From contig NZ_SOCP01000011.1 in assembly GCF_004364325.1 (NCBI RefSeq), forward strand, positions 62,001-126,000: 64,000 nt of DNA, written 5' to 3'. This document shows, piece by piece, positions 1 through 7,557 of this stretch. The DNA comes from Actinophytocola oryzae (GTDB lineage: Bacteria > Actinomycetota > Actinomycetes > Mycobacteriales > Pseudonocardiaceae). Position numbers and translations under genes: made by a program. A model generated the notes under the pieces. That model saw nothing but the letters and a program-made list of their open reading frames with translations, had not been told where the DNA came from and made no database searches. Position 1 is the stretch's first letter. Every line of letters begins with the position of its first letter.

Positions 1-1329
1 AGGGCCATCCCCGCCAAGGGCCTGACCGGCCCCGGCTACGACGGGCACTCCTTCTGGGACAGCGAGACGTTCGTGCTGCCGGTGCTGACGTACACGATGC
101 CGGAGTCCGCCCGCGACGCCCTTCGCTGGCGCCACGGCACGCTCGACAAGGCACGCGAACGCGCGCAGGCGCTGGGGCTCGAGGGCGCCACGTTCCCGTG
201 GCGGTCCATCGACGGCGCCGAGTGCTCGGCGTACTGGCCCGCGGGCACCGGGGCGTTCCACGTGTCGGCGGACGTGGCCGACGCGGTCGCCCGCTACCTC
301 GCCGCGACCGACGACGAGGACTTCGAGCGCGAGCACGCGGTGGAGATCCTGGTGGAGACCGCGCGGCTGTGGCGGTCGCTCGGCCACCACGACGTGCACG
401 GCGGTTTCCGCATCGACGGGGTGACCGGGCCGGACGAGTACACGGCGGTCGTGGACAACAACGTCTACACGAACCTGATGGCACAGCGGAACCTGCGGGA
501 GGCCGCGGCCGCGTGTGAGCGGCAGCCCTCGGTGGCGGCGAGGCTCGGGGTCACCGACGAGGAGACGGCGGCGTGGCAGCACGCCGCGTCGAAGATGGTG
601 GTGCCCTACGACGAGATGCTCGGCGTGCACCCGCAGTCGGAGCGGTTCACCGAGCACGCCCGCTGGGACTTCGACGCCACGCCGCAGGAGAACTACCCGC
701 TGCTGCTGCACTACCCGTACTTCGACCTGTACCGCAAGCAGGTCGTGAAGCAGGCCGATCTCGTGATGGCCATGTACACGCGGGGCGACGCGTTCACCCC
801 GGAGCAGAAGGGCCGCAACGTCGACTACTACGAGCCGCTGACCGTGCGGGACTCGTCGCTGTCGGCGTGCGTCCAGGCGGTGCTCGCGGCCGAGGTCGGC
901 TACCTGGACCTGGCGTACGACTACTTCGCGGAGGCCGCGCTCACGGACCTGCACGACCTGCACGCGAACGTGCGCAACGGGCTGCACATCGCGTCGCTCG
1001 CGGGGGCGTGGCTGGTGGCGGTGGCCGGGTTCGGCGGCATGCGTGACCACGACCGCGCGCTGGCGTTCGCGCCGCGGCTGCCTTCTGCCCTGACGCGGCT
1101 GGCGTTCCGGCTGTCCTACCGCGGGAGCCGGTTCGCGGTGGAGATCGACCAGTCGGGCGCGAGCTACACGCTGCTCGACGGGCCGTCGCTGACCGTGCGG
1201 CACCACGGCGAGCCGGTGGAGCTGACGAAGGGTGCGGCGGAGCGGCGGGCGATCGAGGAGCTCACGCCCCGGGAGGCACCCGGCCAGCCGAAGGGCCGCG
1301 AGCCGCACCGGCGCACGCCGAAGTTCTGA
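1..1329 (+). CDS. Glycoside hydrolase family 65 protein, 5'-truncated by the window
   Basis: C-terminal ~442 residues of a GH65 enzyme (maltose, trehalose or kojibiose phosphorylase, or a hydrolase of that clan). The frame is open from base 1, so the N-terminal beta-sandwich lies upstream. Seen: KGLTGPGYDGHSFWD at the window edge, then TGPDEYTAVVDNNVYTN, whose Glu is the family's catalytic acid, then KQADLVMAMY, then the small C-terminal beta domain. Known: GH65 phosphorylases split an alpha-glucosidic disaccharide with phosphate, giving beta-glucose-1-phosphate, and often sit beside a beta-phosphoglucomutase; none is visible here. The exact substrate cannot be told from this part. The stop codon overlaps the 5' arm of a strong hairpin. 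Confidence 0.9.
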   Translation, partial: RAIPAKGLTGPGYDGHSFWDSETFVLPVLTYTMPESARDALRWRHGTLDKARERAQALGLEGATFPWRSIDGAECSAYWPAGTGAFHVSADVADAVARYLAATDDEDFEREHAVEILVETARLWRSLGHHDVHGGFRIDGVTGPDEYTAVVDNNVYTNLMAQRNLREAAAACERQPSVAARLGVTDEETAAWQHAASKMVVPYDEMLGVHPQSERFTEHARWDFDATPQENYPLLLHYPYFDLYRKQVVKQADLVMAMYTRGDAFTPEQKGRNVDYYEPLTVRDSSLSACVQAVLAAEVGYLDLAYDYFAEAALTDLHDLHANVRNGLHIASLAGAWLVAVAGFGGMRDHDRALAFAPRLPSALTRLAFRLSYRGSRFAVEIDQSGASYTLLDGPSLTVRHHGEPVELTKGAAERRAIEELTPREAPGQPKGREPHRRTPKF

Positions 1330-1369
1330 CGTCCTGAAGGGATGCCCGAGGGCACCTCTTCAGGACGTC
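1328..1369 (+). terminator. Terminator hairpin after the GH65 gene
   Basis: Perfect 12-bp stem GACGTCCTGAAG/CTTCAGGACGTC (1328-1339 and 1358-1369) around an 18-nt loop that holds a nested TGCC/GGCA stem. It begins inside the GH65 stop codon. There is no U-tract, as is common in actinobacteria. Confidence 0.75.
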
Positions 1370-1547
1370 CGGGCCCACCGCCCCGGGGAACCCACGTCGG
1401 GGCAGCGCGCCAGGCCACGAAACGCCTGGTCACGGCGTTTCGCTTGGACGGTCTCGGTGGCCGGGTTGTCCTGGAAGGCGTGTTCGGGGCGCTGGTCGAA
1501 GACGCCTCCCAGGACTTTGTGGAGACCCCGGGCCCTTCCCTCCCGGG
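1370..1547. other. Intergenic, no supported gene
   Basis: About 180 bp between the GH65 terminator and the stop of the first ribbon-helix-helix gene. It has an 8-bp hairpin (GAAACGCC/GGCGTTTC) near 1420-1442. Short open frames exist on both strands but none has a convincing start and ribosome site. It could be a decayed gene; nothing recognisable remains. Confidence 0.5.
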
Positions 1548-1805
1548 TCAGAGGAGCACGACTTCCCGCGGCCCGTCGGGGCCGGTGAGGAAGAGCTGCT
1601 CGCCGCGGTCACGCATCGCGCGGTAGACGAAGTCGCCGTAGCCGACCAGTCGGCGCAACGCCTCGGTGAGCGTCACGTCCTCGCACTCGATCAGCCGTTC
1701 GAGCGCACGCACGGTATCCGGTGAGATGGCGACGTTGATGCGTCGCGGATCAGTGGCGAGGCGTCCTTCGAGAGCCTCCTCAACGTCCGTGCGGTTACCC
1801 AGCAT
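1548..1805 (-). CDS. Ribbon-helix-helix-like small protein (paralog 1)
   Basis: An 85-aa protein with an RHH/CopG-like core: beta strand RRINVAISPDTVRALERL, then helices over DVTLTEALRRLVGYGDFVYRA, and a basic/hydrophobic tail ending REVVLL. Dimeric RHH proteins usually bind operators through the N-terminal strand, so a DNA-binding role is inferred. ATG at 1805 was chosen because AGGGAAG lies upstream and the same GATGTGRYCATG start context occurs in the paralog at 2917; GTG at 1811 is the alternative, and a GTG at 1853 gives a longer but less likely form. It is divergent from the 49-aa ORF at 1987, with an inverted repeat between them. Confidence 0.75.
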   Translation of the reverse strand: MLGNRTDVEEALEGRLATDPRRINVAISPDTVRALERLIECEDVTLTEALRRLVGYGDFVYRAMRDRGEQLFLTGPDGPREVVLL

Positions 1806-1862
1806 GACCACATCACTTCCCTGCCTTGTCAGACCGTCTGTCAAGTTTGGCACGGGTCATAC

Positions 1863-1906
1863 ACATAAGCAACATTGTACTACCACGTAAACAGTGTTGT
1901 TTATGT
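1863..1906. promoter_or_regulatory. Imperfect inverted repeat, candidate operator
   Basis: Arms ACATAAGCAACATTGT (1863-1878) and ACAGTGTTGTTTATGT (1891-1906) pair with two mismatches across a 12-bp spacer. It lies in the divergent region between the minus-strand RHH gene and the plus-strand small ORF, and is AT-rich against its surroundings. Possible target of the RHH protein; not proven. Confidence 0.55.
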
Positions 1907-1986
1907 GGCAATCCGGAGTTACGCTGCTCCTGAGAGTGACTGTTCGCCATGCGAACACCCCGGCTCCGGCCCCACGAAGGAACGTC

Positions 1987-2136
1987 ATGAGGGACACCAG
2001 GACGCCCCGCGACGACGAGTCGAAGCGCCGCCGCGCGTCGGACGACGAGGCGAGGAACACCTGGTACGAGGAGTGTGCCGGCGGGCCCGTCGACGACCCG
2101 CTGATCGCCACGATCCCGCTGCCGGACGAGCGATGA
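1987..2136 (+). CDS. 49-aa hydrophilic hypothetical protein
   Basis: Short ORF with a good ribosome site (AAGGA, 5-6 nt before ATG). The product is highly charged: N-terminal MRDTRTPRDDESKRRRASDD, then a more neutral end with WYEECAGGP and DDPLIATIPLP. No known domain is recognised. Its stop overlaps the ATG of the next gene (ATGA), so the two are very likely translationally coupled. Coding-type third-position bias supports it being real despite its length. Confidence 0.6.
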   Translation: MRDTRTPRDDESKRRRASDDEARNTWYEECAGGPVDDPLIATIPLPDER

Positions 2137-2543
2137 CCGTCCGGCCACGGCGGCACCGGCGCTACCCGGCCGCGGGCGAGCTGACCGACGACGGCACGTG
2201 GATAGACCGGTCGCCGCCGGGCAACCGTGAGCTGATCGCGCGCGGCAGGGAGCTGGAGCTGCGCGAGCGCCAGGCCGAGCTGGAGGCCAAGAGCGCCGCG
2301 CGAAGGCACTACCTGCGGATGCAGAAGTGGGTGCTTTTCGGTGTGGGCGCGCTGATCCTGCTCACCGTGCTGGCGCTGGTGCTCGGCCTGTGGGTGGGCG
2401 CGATCTCGGCCGAGTTCGCGACCGAGCTGACCCGCACCGTGCTGCCGATCCTGCTGGGTGCGGCCGCCACGATCGTCGGCGCCTTCTTCGGCTCGGGCGC
2501 GAACGTCAACCCGAACCGGTTCGACCGAGATCGGGACCGGTGA
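2133..2543 (+). CDS. Small two-TM membrane protein
   Basis: A 136-aa protein. Residues 1-70 are charged and end in an amphipathic, likely coiled-coil stretch (ARGRELELRERQAELEAKSA). Two membrane helices follow at roughly 75-98 (VLFGVGALILLTVLALVLGL) and 110-130 (TVLPILLGAAATIVGAFFGSG), then a short Asn/Asp/Arg tail. It starts in an ATGA overlap with the 49-aa ORF. The family is not recognised; similar coil-plus-hairpin proteins are common in actinobacteria with unknown roles. Confidence 0.75.
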   Translation: MTVRPRRHRRYPAAGELTDDGTWIDRSPPGNRELIARGRELELRERQAELEAKSAARRHYLRMQKWVLFGVGALILLTVLALVLGLWVGAISAEFATELTRTVLPILLGAAATIVGAFFGSGANVNPNRFDRDRDR

Positions 2544-2691
2544 ACGGCGGGACCGGCAGCAGAACGAGGAGCGGCAGGTCCGCGGGCGGTTCGTCGCCGG
2601 TTTCGAACCAGGTCCCGTCAACGGGTTCGATCCCGCTCACGCGCAGCGGTGGTCGCTCCGCGTGCCGGCGGGCGGAGCTGGTGTCAGGCAT
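2506..2691 (-). CDS. Possible 61-aa hypothetical protein
   Basis: ORF convergent with the two-TM gene and overlapping its 3' end by 38 bp. The minus-strand codons keep high G/C at position 3, and a GGGGAGGGG sequence lies about 8 nt before the ATG. The product contains RVSGIEPVDGTWFETGDEPP and ends in Pro/Gly-rich sequence; no domain is recognised. It could be chance in GC-rich DNA. Confidence 0.4.
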   Translation of the reverse strand: MPDTSSARRHAERPPLRVSGIEPVDGTWFETGDEPPADLPLLVLLPVPPFTGPDLGRTGSG

Positions 2692-2830
2692 GCTTTACGC
2701 CCCTCCCCGGCGCCCGGTGTTCCCTCGTGACACCGGGGGCCGCCACGGGCTGTCCGTGCAGGTCAGCAAGGCTGTCCCGCCCTGAGCGTAACCTTCCGAG
2801 CACAGGATGACAACACTCGGTAAGTGTCGA

Positions 2831-2878
2831 TTACGTGTAGCTCTCGTGTTGCATCCGCACCAGCACCCCACATACACT
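2831..2878 (+). promoter_or_regulatory. Promoter region of RHH paralog 2
   Basis: Contains TTACGTGTAG (2831-2840) and GTTGC (2848-2852), both also found upstream of paralog 1 at the same distance from the start. A plausible promoter is TTGCAT (2849-2854), 18 bp, TACACT (2873-2878). The 2692-2830 stretch upstream shows a CCCGGTGT/ACACCGGG hairpin and no gene. TAAGTGT (2821) and ACACTTA (2874) form a weak inverted repeat around the region. Confidence 0.45.
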
Positions 2879-2916
2879 TAACCCGATTGCCCGAACCTCA
2901 CGCACTGGATGTGACC

Positions 2917-3177
2917 ATGTCGGCTAAGGGCGCACGGACCGAGTCCGATGGGCAGCCAACGTCCGCGAAGGCAGAACCGAAGAGGATCAACGTTGCCGTA
3001 TCGCCGGATACTGTCCGTGCTCTCGAGAACGTGATTGAGCGTGAGGGCGTTACGCTTACGGAGGCTTTGCGACGTCTTGTCGGGTATGGAGATTTTGTTT
3101 ATCGCGCGGTTCGGGAGAATCGGGAGCAGTTGATTGTCAAGGGGTCTGAGGGGTCTCGGGAGGTTGTTCTTCTCTGA
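2917..3177 (+). CDS. Ribbon-helix-helix-like small protein (paralog 2)
   Basis: An 86-aa protein whose core (KRINVAVSPDTVRALENVI, GVTLTEALRRLVGYGDFVY, REVVLL) is nearly identical to the product of 1548-1805, so it is a recent or selected paralog in the same RHH-like family. ATG at 2917 follows the shared start context GATGTGACCATG; GTG at 2911 is the alternative. The second half is unusual in base use: many codons end in T (GCT, CTT, GTT, TTT), unlike neighbouring genes, and the G/T-rich, C-poor pattern continues past the stop to about 3290. Confidence 0.75.
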   Translation: MSAKGARTESDGQPTSAKAEPKRINVAVSPDTVRALENVIEREGVTLTEALRRLVGYGDFVYRAVRENREQLIVKGSEGSREVVLL

Positions 3178-3483
3178 TTCTCTTCTTGTGGGTTTTAGGG
3201 GCGGGGTTGGGTGGGTCGAGGGGTGGGGTGTGGGCTCGGGTTGGTAATGGGGGCGGGTTGGGTGGGGTAGCTTTGTCGTGTTTGGGGGTTTGGCGCCCGC
3301 TTTGCGGGCGCCTGCCGGCTTCATCCGTTGAGCGGCGGCGCCAGCTGTTGCCGCGCAGCCCAGGCGGCGCATGAGCTGATCCTGCAGCGTTGTCGGAGGT
3401 GAGAGGGCATCCGCCGTCGGTCTCGTGGCCGGCTCTGCGAGGCGGCCTCTGTGCGTCCATCGTGAGGCGCGTTTCCGCAGCTT
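3178..3483 (+). other. G/T-rich skewed intergenic stretch
   Basis: About 300 bp without a supported gene. Bases 3180-3290 on the plus strand are almost all G and T, with many GGG and GGGG runs that could form G-quadruplexes, and very few C or A. It ends at the hairpin at 3292-3312. Bases 3313-3483 return to normal composition with no recognisable ORF. Confidence 0.6.
3292..3312 (+). terminator. Hairpin downstream of RHH paralog 2
   Basis: Perfect 9-bp stem GGCGCCCGC/GCGGGCGCC around a TTT loop, 115 bp after the RHH stop. Probable intrinsic terminator without a U-tract. Confidence 0.65.
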
Positions 3484-3820
3484 GCCCTTGGCGTGAGGCG
3501 TTCTTCGACGCTCAGCGCCACGAAGGCGCCCTCCGATGCAGTCCGGTACGGGACCTCATCACGGCCCCGCGTCCATGTTATGAAGGCGTCCTTCGTAACG
3601 CTCAGCGTTAGGAAGGCGTCCTTCAGTGCGGGCAGCGCGCGAAGCGTCCCGCCGCCGGACCGCACGGCCTCCGTCAGGAAGGCGTCCTTCGTAACGCCCA
3701 GCGTCAGGAAGGAGTCCTTCAGTGCACGTGGCGCGGCCCCTCGGCGGATACCGCGGCCCGGTTATGAAGGACTCCTTCGTAACGGCCAGCGTCAGGAAGG
3801 AGTCCTTCAGTGCGGGGACC
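3484..3820. repeat. Cluster of GAAGG(A/C)G(T/C)CCTTC hairpin repeats
   Basis: About six degenerate copies of the palindromic unit GAAGGCGTCCTTC or GAAGGAGTCCTTC, joined by short linkers such as GTAACGCTCAGCGTTAG. They lie between the convergent RHH gene (plus) and glyS (minus) and end 8 bp before the glyS stop. The same family recurs at 11.5, 22.3, 31.4, 39.1 and 56.3 kb. Confidence 0.8.
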
Positions 3821-3827
3821 GAGGGCG

Positions 3828-6812
3828 CTAGTCCGTGGTGAAGCTTGTGCCCAGGGCCTGCCAGTCCAGTACCGGGGCGGCCAGGTCTCGGATCGTTGCC
3901 AGCAGGCCCAGGCGGGCTGCCCTCAGCTCCTTGTCCTCCGCCATCACCAGGATGTCGTCGAAGAACTTGTTGATCGGGTCCGTCAGTGGCGCTACCGCCA
4001 GCACGAAGTCCGCCAGCGACCTGTTGCGCAGTTCGTCCTTCACCCTCGTCAGCTCCGCATGGAGGGCCGCCTCGCTCGGTTCCGTCAGCTTTTCCGGGTG
4101 GTAGACCGCTTCTGTGTCCGCCGGGACGATCCTGCGGACTCGTTGCAGTGCCGCCACCAGTGCCGCGAAGTCCTTGTCCCCCACACGTTGTTCGATCTCG
4201 CGCAGGGTGGCTTCCGCTGCCGCCGGGGCCTCGGCCAGTGGCAGGACCGCCGCCACATGCCTGTGGTCGTGGCCTGCGTCCAGGAGTTGCTGCTCGTAGC
4301 GCCGGGTTACGAAGTCCGCCACTTCCGCCAGGGTCTTGTCCGGGACCTCTATGCCCTGGGTCCTTACCTGCGCCGCCGCCGCTGCCAGGCCCTTCGGCAG
4401 GGTGATGCCCTCCAGCGCCGGGTGCGCACGCAGGATCGTCAGCACCCCAGCCGCCGCTCGCCTCAGGCCGAAGGGGTCCGAGCTGCCTGTCGGGGCGGCA
4501 CCCACGGCGAACAGCCCCACCAGCATGTCGAAGCGGTCTGCCAGTGCCAGTACCGCGCCGGGGATCGTCGCCGGGGGTTTGTCGCCTGCCGACCTTGGGC
4601 GTTCCATGTCGAACAGGGCCTCGGCCACCGCTTCCGGTTCGCCGGAGCGGGCCGCGTACTCGCGGGCCATCACGCCTGCGAGGCTGGTCAGTTCTATGAC
4701 CATCTGGCTGGCCAGGTCGAACTTGGCCAGTGCCGCCGCGCGCTCCAGCGTCGCCTTGTCCTGTGTGGACAGACTGTCGCTCAGGTTTGCCGCTACTGCC
4801 GCTATTCGCGAGGCCCTGTCGGCCATTGAGCCCAGTTTTTCCTCGAAAGCCAGGCGGGACAGGCCTGCTTTCATTGTTTCCGGGGCCACTTTCAGGTCGG
4901 CGCGCCAGAAGAAGCTCGCGTCCTCGTACCTCGCGCGGAGTACCGCTTCGTTTCCCGACCTTACGGCGTCCCTGTCGCAGTTGCCGTTTGCCACCGCCAC
5001 GAAATGTGGGAGCAGCGCACCCTGCGCGGTTCGCACCGGGAGGTAGCGTTGGTGTTTGCGCATTACGGTGGTCAGGATTTCCTGCGGCAGTTCCAGGTAG
5101 GTCTCCGAGAAGCTGCCCAGAATCGCGTTCGGCTGCTCCACCAGGTTTGCTATCTCGTCGATCAGGGACTTTTCCGTGTCCACGTCGATGGTGCCGTGGA
5201 CACTGCCGGCCAGTTCGCCCGCCGTTGTGACTATCTCCTCGCGACGGAGAGTCACCGACGCCGTGATCCCGTGGCCTGCCAGGAACTCCGGGTAGCCCGC
5301 CGCCGTCGGGATCTCCACCACCGGGGTTTCCGCCGTTCGGTGGACCCTCGTGGTGCGGCCCGCCGTCAGGGACGACGCCGTCACCGGGACCAGCTCGGTG
5401 CCCAGCAGCGCGGCCAGCCAGCGGACCGGCCTCGTGAACGACAGTTTGCGGTCGTTCCAGCGCATGTTCTTGTCGGCTCGCAGCTCGTTGACCACCTCGC
5501 TCAGCACCGTGGTCAACACCTCGAGCGCGCCCCTGCCGTGCTCGGTCCTCGTCACGCCCACGTACTCGACGCCGTCCACGTCCACTCGTTCCAGCGCGGA
5601 CGGGTCGATCTTCTGGCCACGCGCGAAACCCGCCGCCGCCTTCGTCGGCTCGCCGTCCTTGTCGAACGCGGCGCTCGCGCGCGGGCCCCTCACGAAACGC
5701 TCCGCGTCCGGCTCCGCCGGGGCCACGTCGTCGGCGAGGACCACTATGCGCCTCGGCGTCGCCAGGACCTCGATGTCGCCGTGGGACAGGCGGGTCGCCG
5801 CCAGCTTCGCGGTCACCGCCTCGCGGACGGCTGCCGCGCTGCGGGTCACCTCGTGGGGTGGCAGCTCCTCCGTGCCGATCTCGAACAGCAGCGGGGCGGG
5901 CGAGTCGACCGTCGCGAACGTCGTGGGGATCCCCGCCGCCGGGCGCAGCTCCGCCAGCCCCAGCGGGTGGTCCAGCTCGGCTCGGCGTTCCGCCCACAGG
6001 GCCGACACCTCGCGCGCGAGGCCGCGCATCCTCGCGAACGCCTTCGCGCGCTCGGTGGTGGAGACCGCACCGCGCGAGTCCAGGATGTTGAACGTGTGCG
6101 AGCACTTCAGGACGTGCAGGTGCGCGGGGACCGGCAGGCGCGCGTCGAGCATGCGGCGGGCCTCGTTCGCGTAGTCCTCGAACAGGCGCTTCTGCGTGTC
6201 GACGTCCGCGTCGTCCAGGTAGAACCGGCTCATCTCGTACTCGGCCTGGCCGAACGCCTCGCCGTAGGTGATGCCGGGCGCGTACTGGATGTCCTTGAAG
6301 TGACTGACACCCTGCAGCGCCATGATGATGCGCTCGACGCCGTAGGTGATCTCCACCGAGACCGGGTCCAGGCTCATGCCGCCCGCCTGCTGGAAGTACG
6401 TGAACTGGGTGATCTCCAGACCGTCCAGCCACACCTCCCAGCCGAGGCCCCACGAGCCGGTGGCGGGATTCGCCCAGTTGTCCTCGACGAACCGGATGTC
6501 GTGGGCGTGGATGTCGATGCCCAGCGCCGCCAGGCTCTCCAGGTACTGCTCCTGGGGATCGCCCGGGTCCGGCTTCAGGATCACCTGGAACTGCGTGTGC
6601 GTCTGCAGGCGGTTCGGGTTCTCGCCGTAGCGGGAGTCGTCGGGACGCACGCTCGGCTCGACGTAGGCCACCCGCCACGGCTCGGGACCCAGCACACGAA
6701 GAATGGTCGCGGGGTTGAGGGTGCCTGCACCGACCTCGGTGTTGAACGGTTGCACGATCATGCAACCCCGGTCGGTCCAGTACCTGGTCAAGGCGAGCAA
6801 CGCATCCTGCAT
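3828..6812 (-). CDS. glyS: Glycyl-tRNA synthetase, fused alpha and beta subunits
   Basis: A 994-aa cytosolic enzyme that charges tRNA-Gly. Residues 1-~290 are the catalytic alpha subunit (GlyQ): MQDALLALTRYWTDRGC, NPNRLQTHTQFQVILKP, NWANPATGSWGLGWEVWLDG, TYFQQAGG. From about 300 the beta subunit (GlyS) begins with LLFEIGTEELPPHE and runs to its normal end (ALADRFDMLVGLF, PTGSSDPFGLRRAA, FDDILVMAEDKELR). Bacterial alpha2beta2 GlyRS is normally two genes; fusions are known, for example in Chlamydia. Most actinobacteria use the unrelated single-chain alpha2 GlyRS, so this may be a second or replacing copy. ATG at 6812 matches the GlyQ N-terminus. The distal third uses more A-ending and AGG codons than the rest. 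Confidence 0.95.
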   Translation of the reverse strand: MQDALLALTRYWTDRGCMIVQPFNTEVGAGTLNPATILRVLGPEPWRVAYVEPSVRPDDSRYGENPNRLQTHTQFQVILKPDPGDPQEQYLESLAALGIDIHAHDIRFVEDNWANPATGSWGLGWEVWLDGLEITQFTYFQQAGGMSLDPVSVEITYGVERIIMALQGVSHFKDIQYAPGITYGEAFGQAEYEMSRFYLDDADVDTQKRLFEDYANEARRMLDARLPVPAHLHVLKCSHTFNILDSRGAVSTTERAKAFARMRGLAREVSALWAERRAELDHPLGLAELRPAAGIPTTFATVDSPAPLLFEIGTEELPPHEVTRSAAAVREAVTAKLAATRLSHGDIEVLATPRRIVVLADDVAPAEPDAERFVRGPRASAAFDKDGEPTKAAAGFARGQKIDPSALERVDVDGVEYVGVTRTEHGRGALEVLTTVLSEVVNELRADKNMRWNDRKLSFTRPVRWLAALLGTELVPVTASSLTAGRTTRVHRTAETPVVEIPTAAGYPEFLAGHGITASVTLRREEIVTTAGELAGSVHGTIDVDTEKSLIDEIANLVEQPNAILGSFSETYLELPQEILTTVMRKHQRYLPVRTAQGALLPHFVAVANGNCDRDAVRSGNEAVLRARYEDASFFWRADLKVAPETMKAGLSRLAFEEKLGSMADRASRIAAVAANLSDSLSTQDKATLERAAALAKFDLASQMVIELTSLAGVMAREYAARSGEPEAVAEALFDMERPRSAGDKPPATIPGAVLALADRFDMLVGLFAVGAAPTGSSDPFGLRRAAAGVLTILRAHPALEGITLPKGLAAAAAQVRTQGIEVPDKTLAEVADFVTRRYEQQLLDAGHDHRHVAAVLPLAEAPAAAEATLREIEQRVGDKDFAALVAALQRVRRIVPADTEAVYHPEKLTEPSEAALHAELTRVKDELRNRSLADFVLAVAPLTDPINKFFDDILVMAEDKELRAARLGLLATIRDLAAPVLDWQALGTSFTTD

Positions 6813-6930
6813 GGTCAGCACCCCTACAACCCTAATATCGCGGAAATCTCCCCTTGCACACGGGCGTCTCACCGGCCATAACATTGACCCCCGATACCGG
6901 TTCTGGAGCGTGCGCCGGACTGAGGTGCCG

Positions 6931-7557
6931 ATGATCAGGATCCACACCGCACTGCTCGTGGTGTGCGCGACAGCCCTCGTGGCGTGCGCAGGGCTGGCCG
7001 TTCCCCTGCTCGGCTCGGCCGAGCCCGCGTCGTGCCGCAGCTGTCCGGTCGCCGACCCCGCCGCGCTGCCCTCCCCCGCTCCCCTGCCGAAACAGGCCCG
7101 CGAGCCAGGGGTCGACCACTGCCTCGTCGGGTCGTGGCGCACGGTCGAGGAGACCGTCCCGGTCAAGTTCTACGCCGACGTCGACCCGTTCCTCTTCACC
7201 ACGAGCGGGCGCTACTACGAGTTCCGGCCGGACGGCACCGGGATCGAGCGCAACGACGACATCACCTTCGTCGGCAGCCACCGGGGCAACGAGACCCGGC
7301 TCGTGGCCGACGGCTGGCGCGAGTTCACCTGGACGGGTACGGCGGACACGCTCACCTTCGTCGCCATCACCAACGCGGCCCTCACGTGGTCCTACTACGA
7401 CCAGCGCGGGCTCGTCAGCAGCCAACCGGAGCCACTCGACCCGCGACGCAACGAGGTCAAGCACTACGCGTGCGCCGGTACGCGGCTCGTGGAGACCGGT
7501 GACAACGGGTACCGCTCGACGTGGGACCGGACCACCGACTTCGGGGTGTACGGATGA
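6931..7557 (+). CDS. Secreted lipoprotein-like protein (paralog A)
   Basis: A 208-aa protein with an N-terminal hydrophobic stretch and a good lipobox LVAC (Cys about 19), so probably an exported lipoprotein. The mature part is beta-rich and Trp/Tyr-rich, with CLVGSWRTVEE, KFYADVDPF, YYEFRPDGTG, TFVGSHRGNE and a terminal TTDFGVYG. The opening GSW and alternating strands suggest a lipocalin/calycin-like barrel, but this is inference. It is about 35-40% identical by eye to the next gene's product. ATG at 6931 has GAGGTG upstream. First of four genes joined by 4-bp overlaps. Confidence 0.75.
   Translation: MIRIHTALLVVCATALVACAGLAVPLLGSAEPASCRSCPVADPAALPSPAPLPKQAREPGVDHCLVGSWRTVEETVPVKFYADVDPFLFTTSGRYYEFRPDGTGIERNDDITFVGSHRGNETRLVADGWREFTWTGTADTLTFVAITNAALTWSYYDQRGLVSSQPEPLDPRRNEVKHYACAGTRLVETGDNGYRSTWDRTTDFGVYG

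Noticed and set aside
1370..1547. Possible transposase remnant
   Set aside because: Short frames on both strands give no recognisable transposase motif and no inverted repeat ends or target duplication.
2621..2636. ACGGGTTCGATCCCGC looks like a tRNA T-arm
   Set aside because: The loop is one base short for the pairing available, and no acceptor stem, D-arm or anticodon arm can be built around it.
3559..6881. Very long open frames antisense or out of frame to glyS
   Set aside because: They are Arg/Pro/Gly-rich shadow frames of a GC-rich gene; glyS itself matches conserved motifs throughout.
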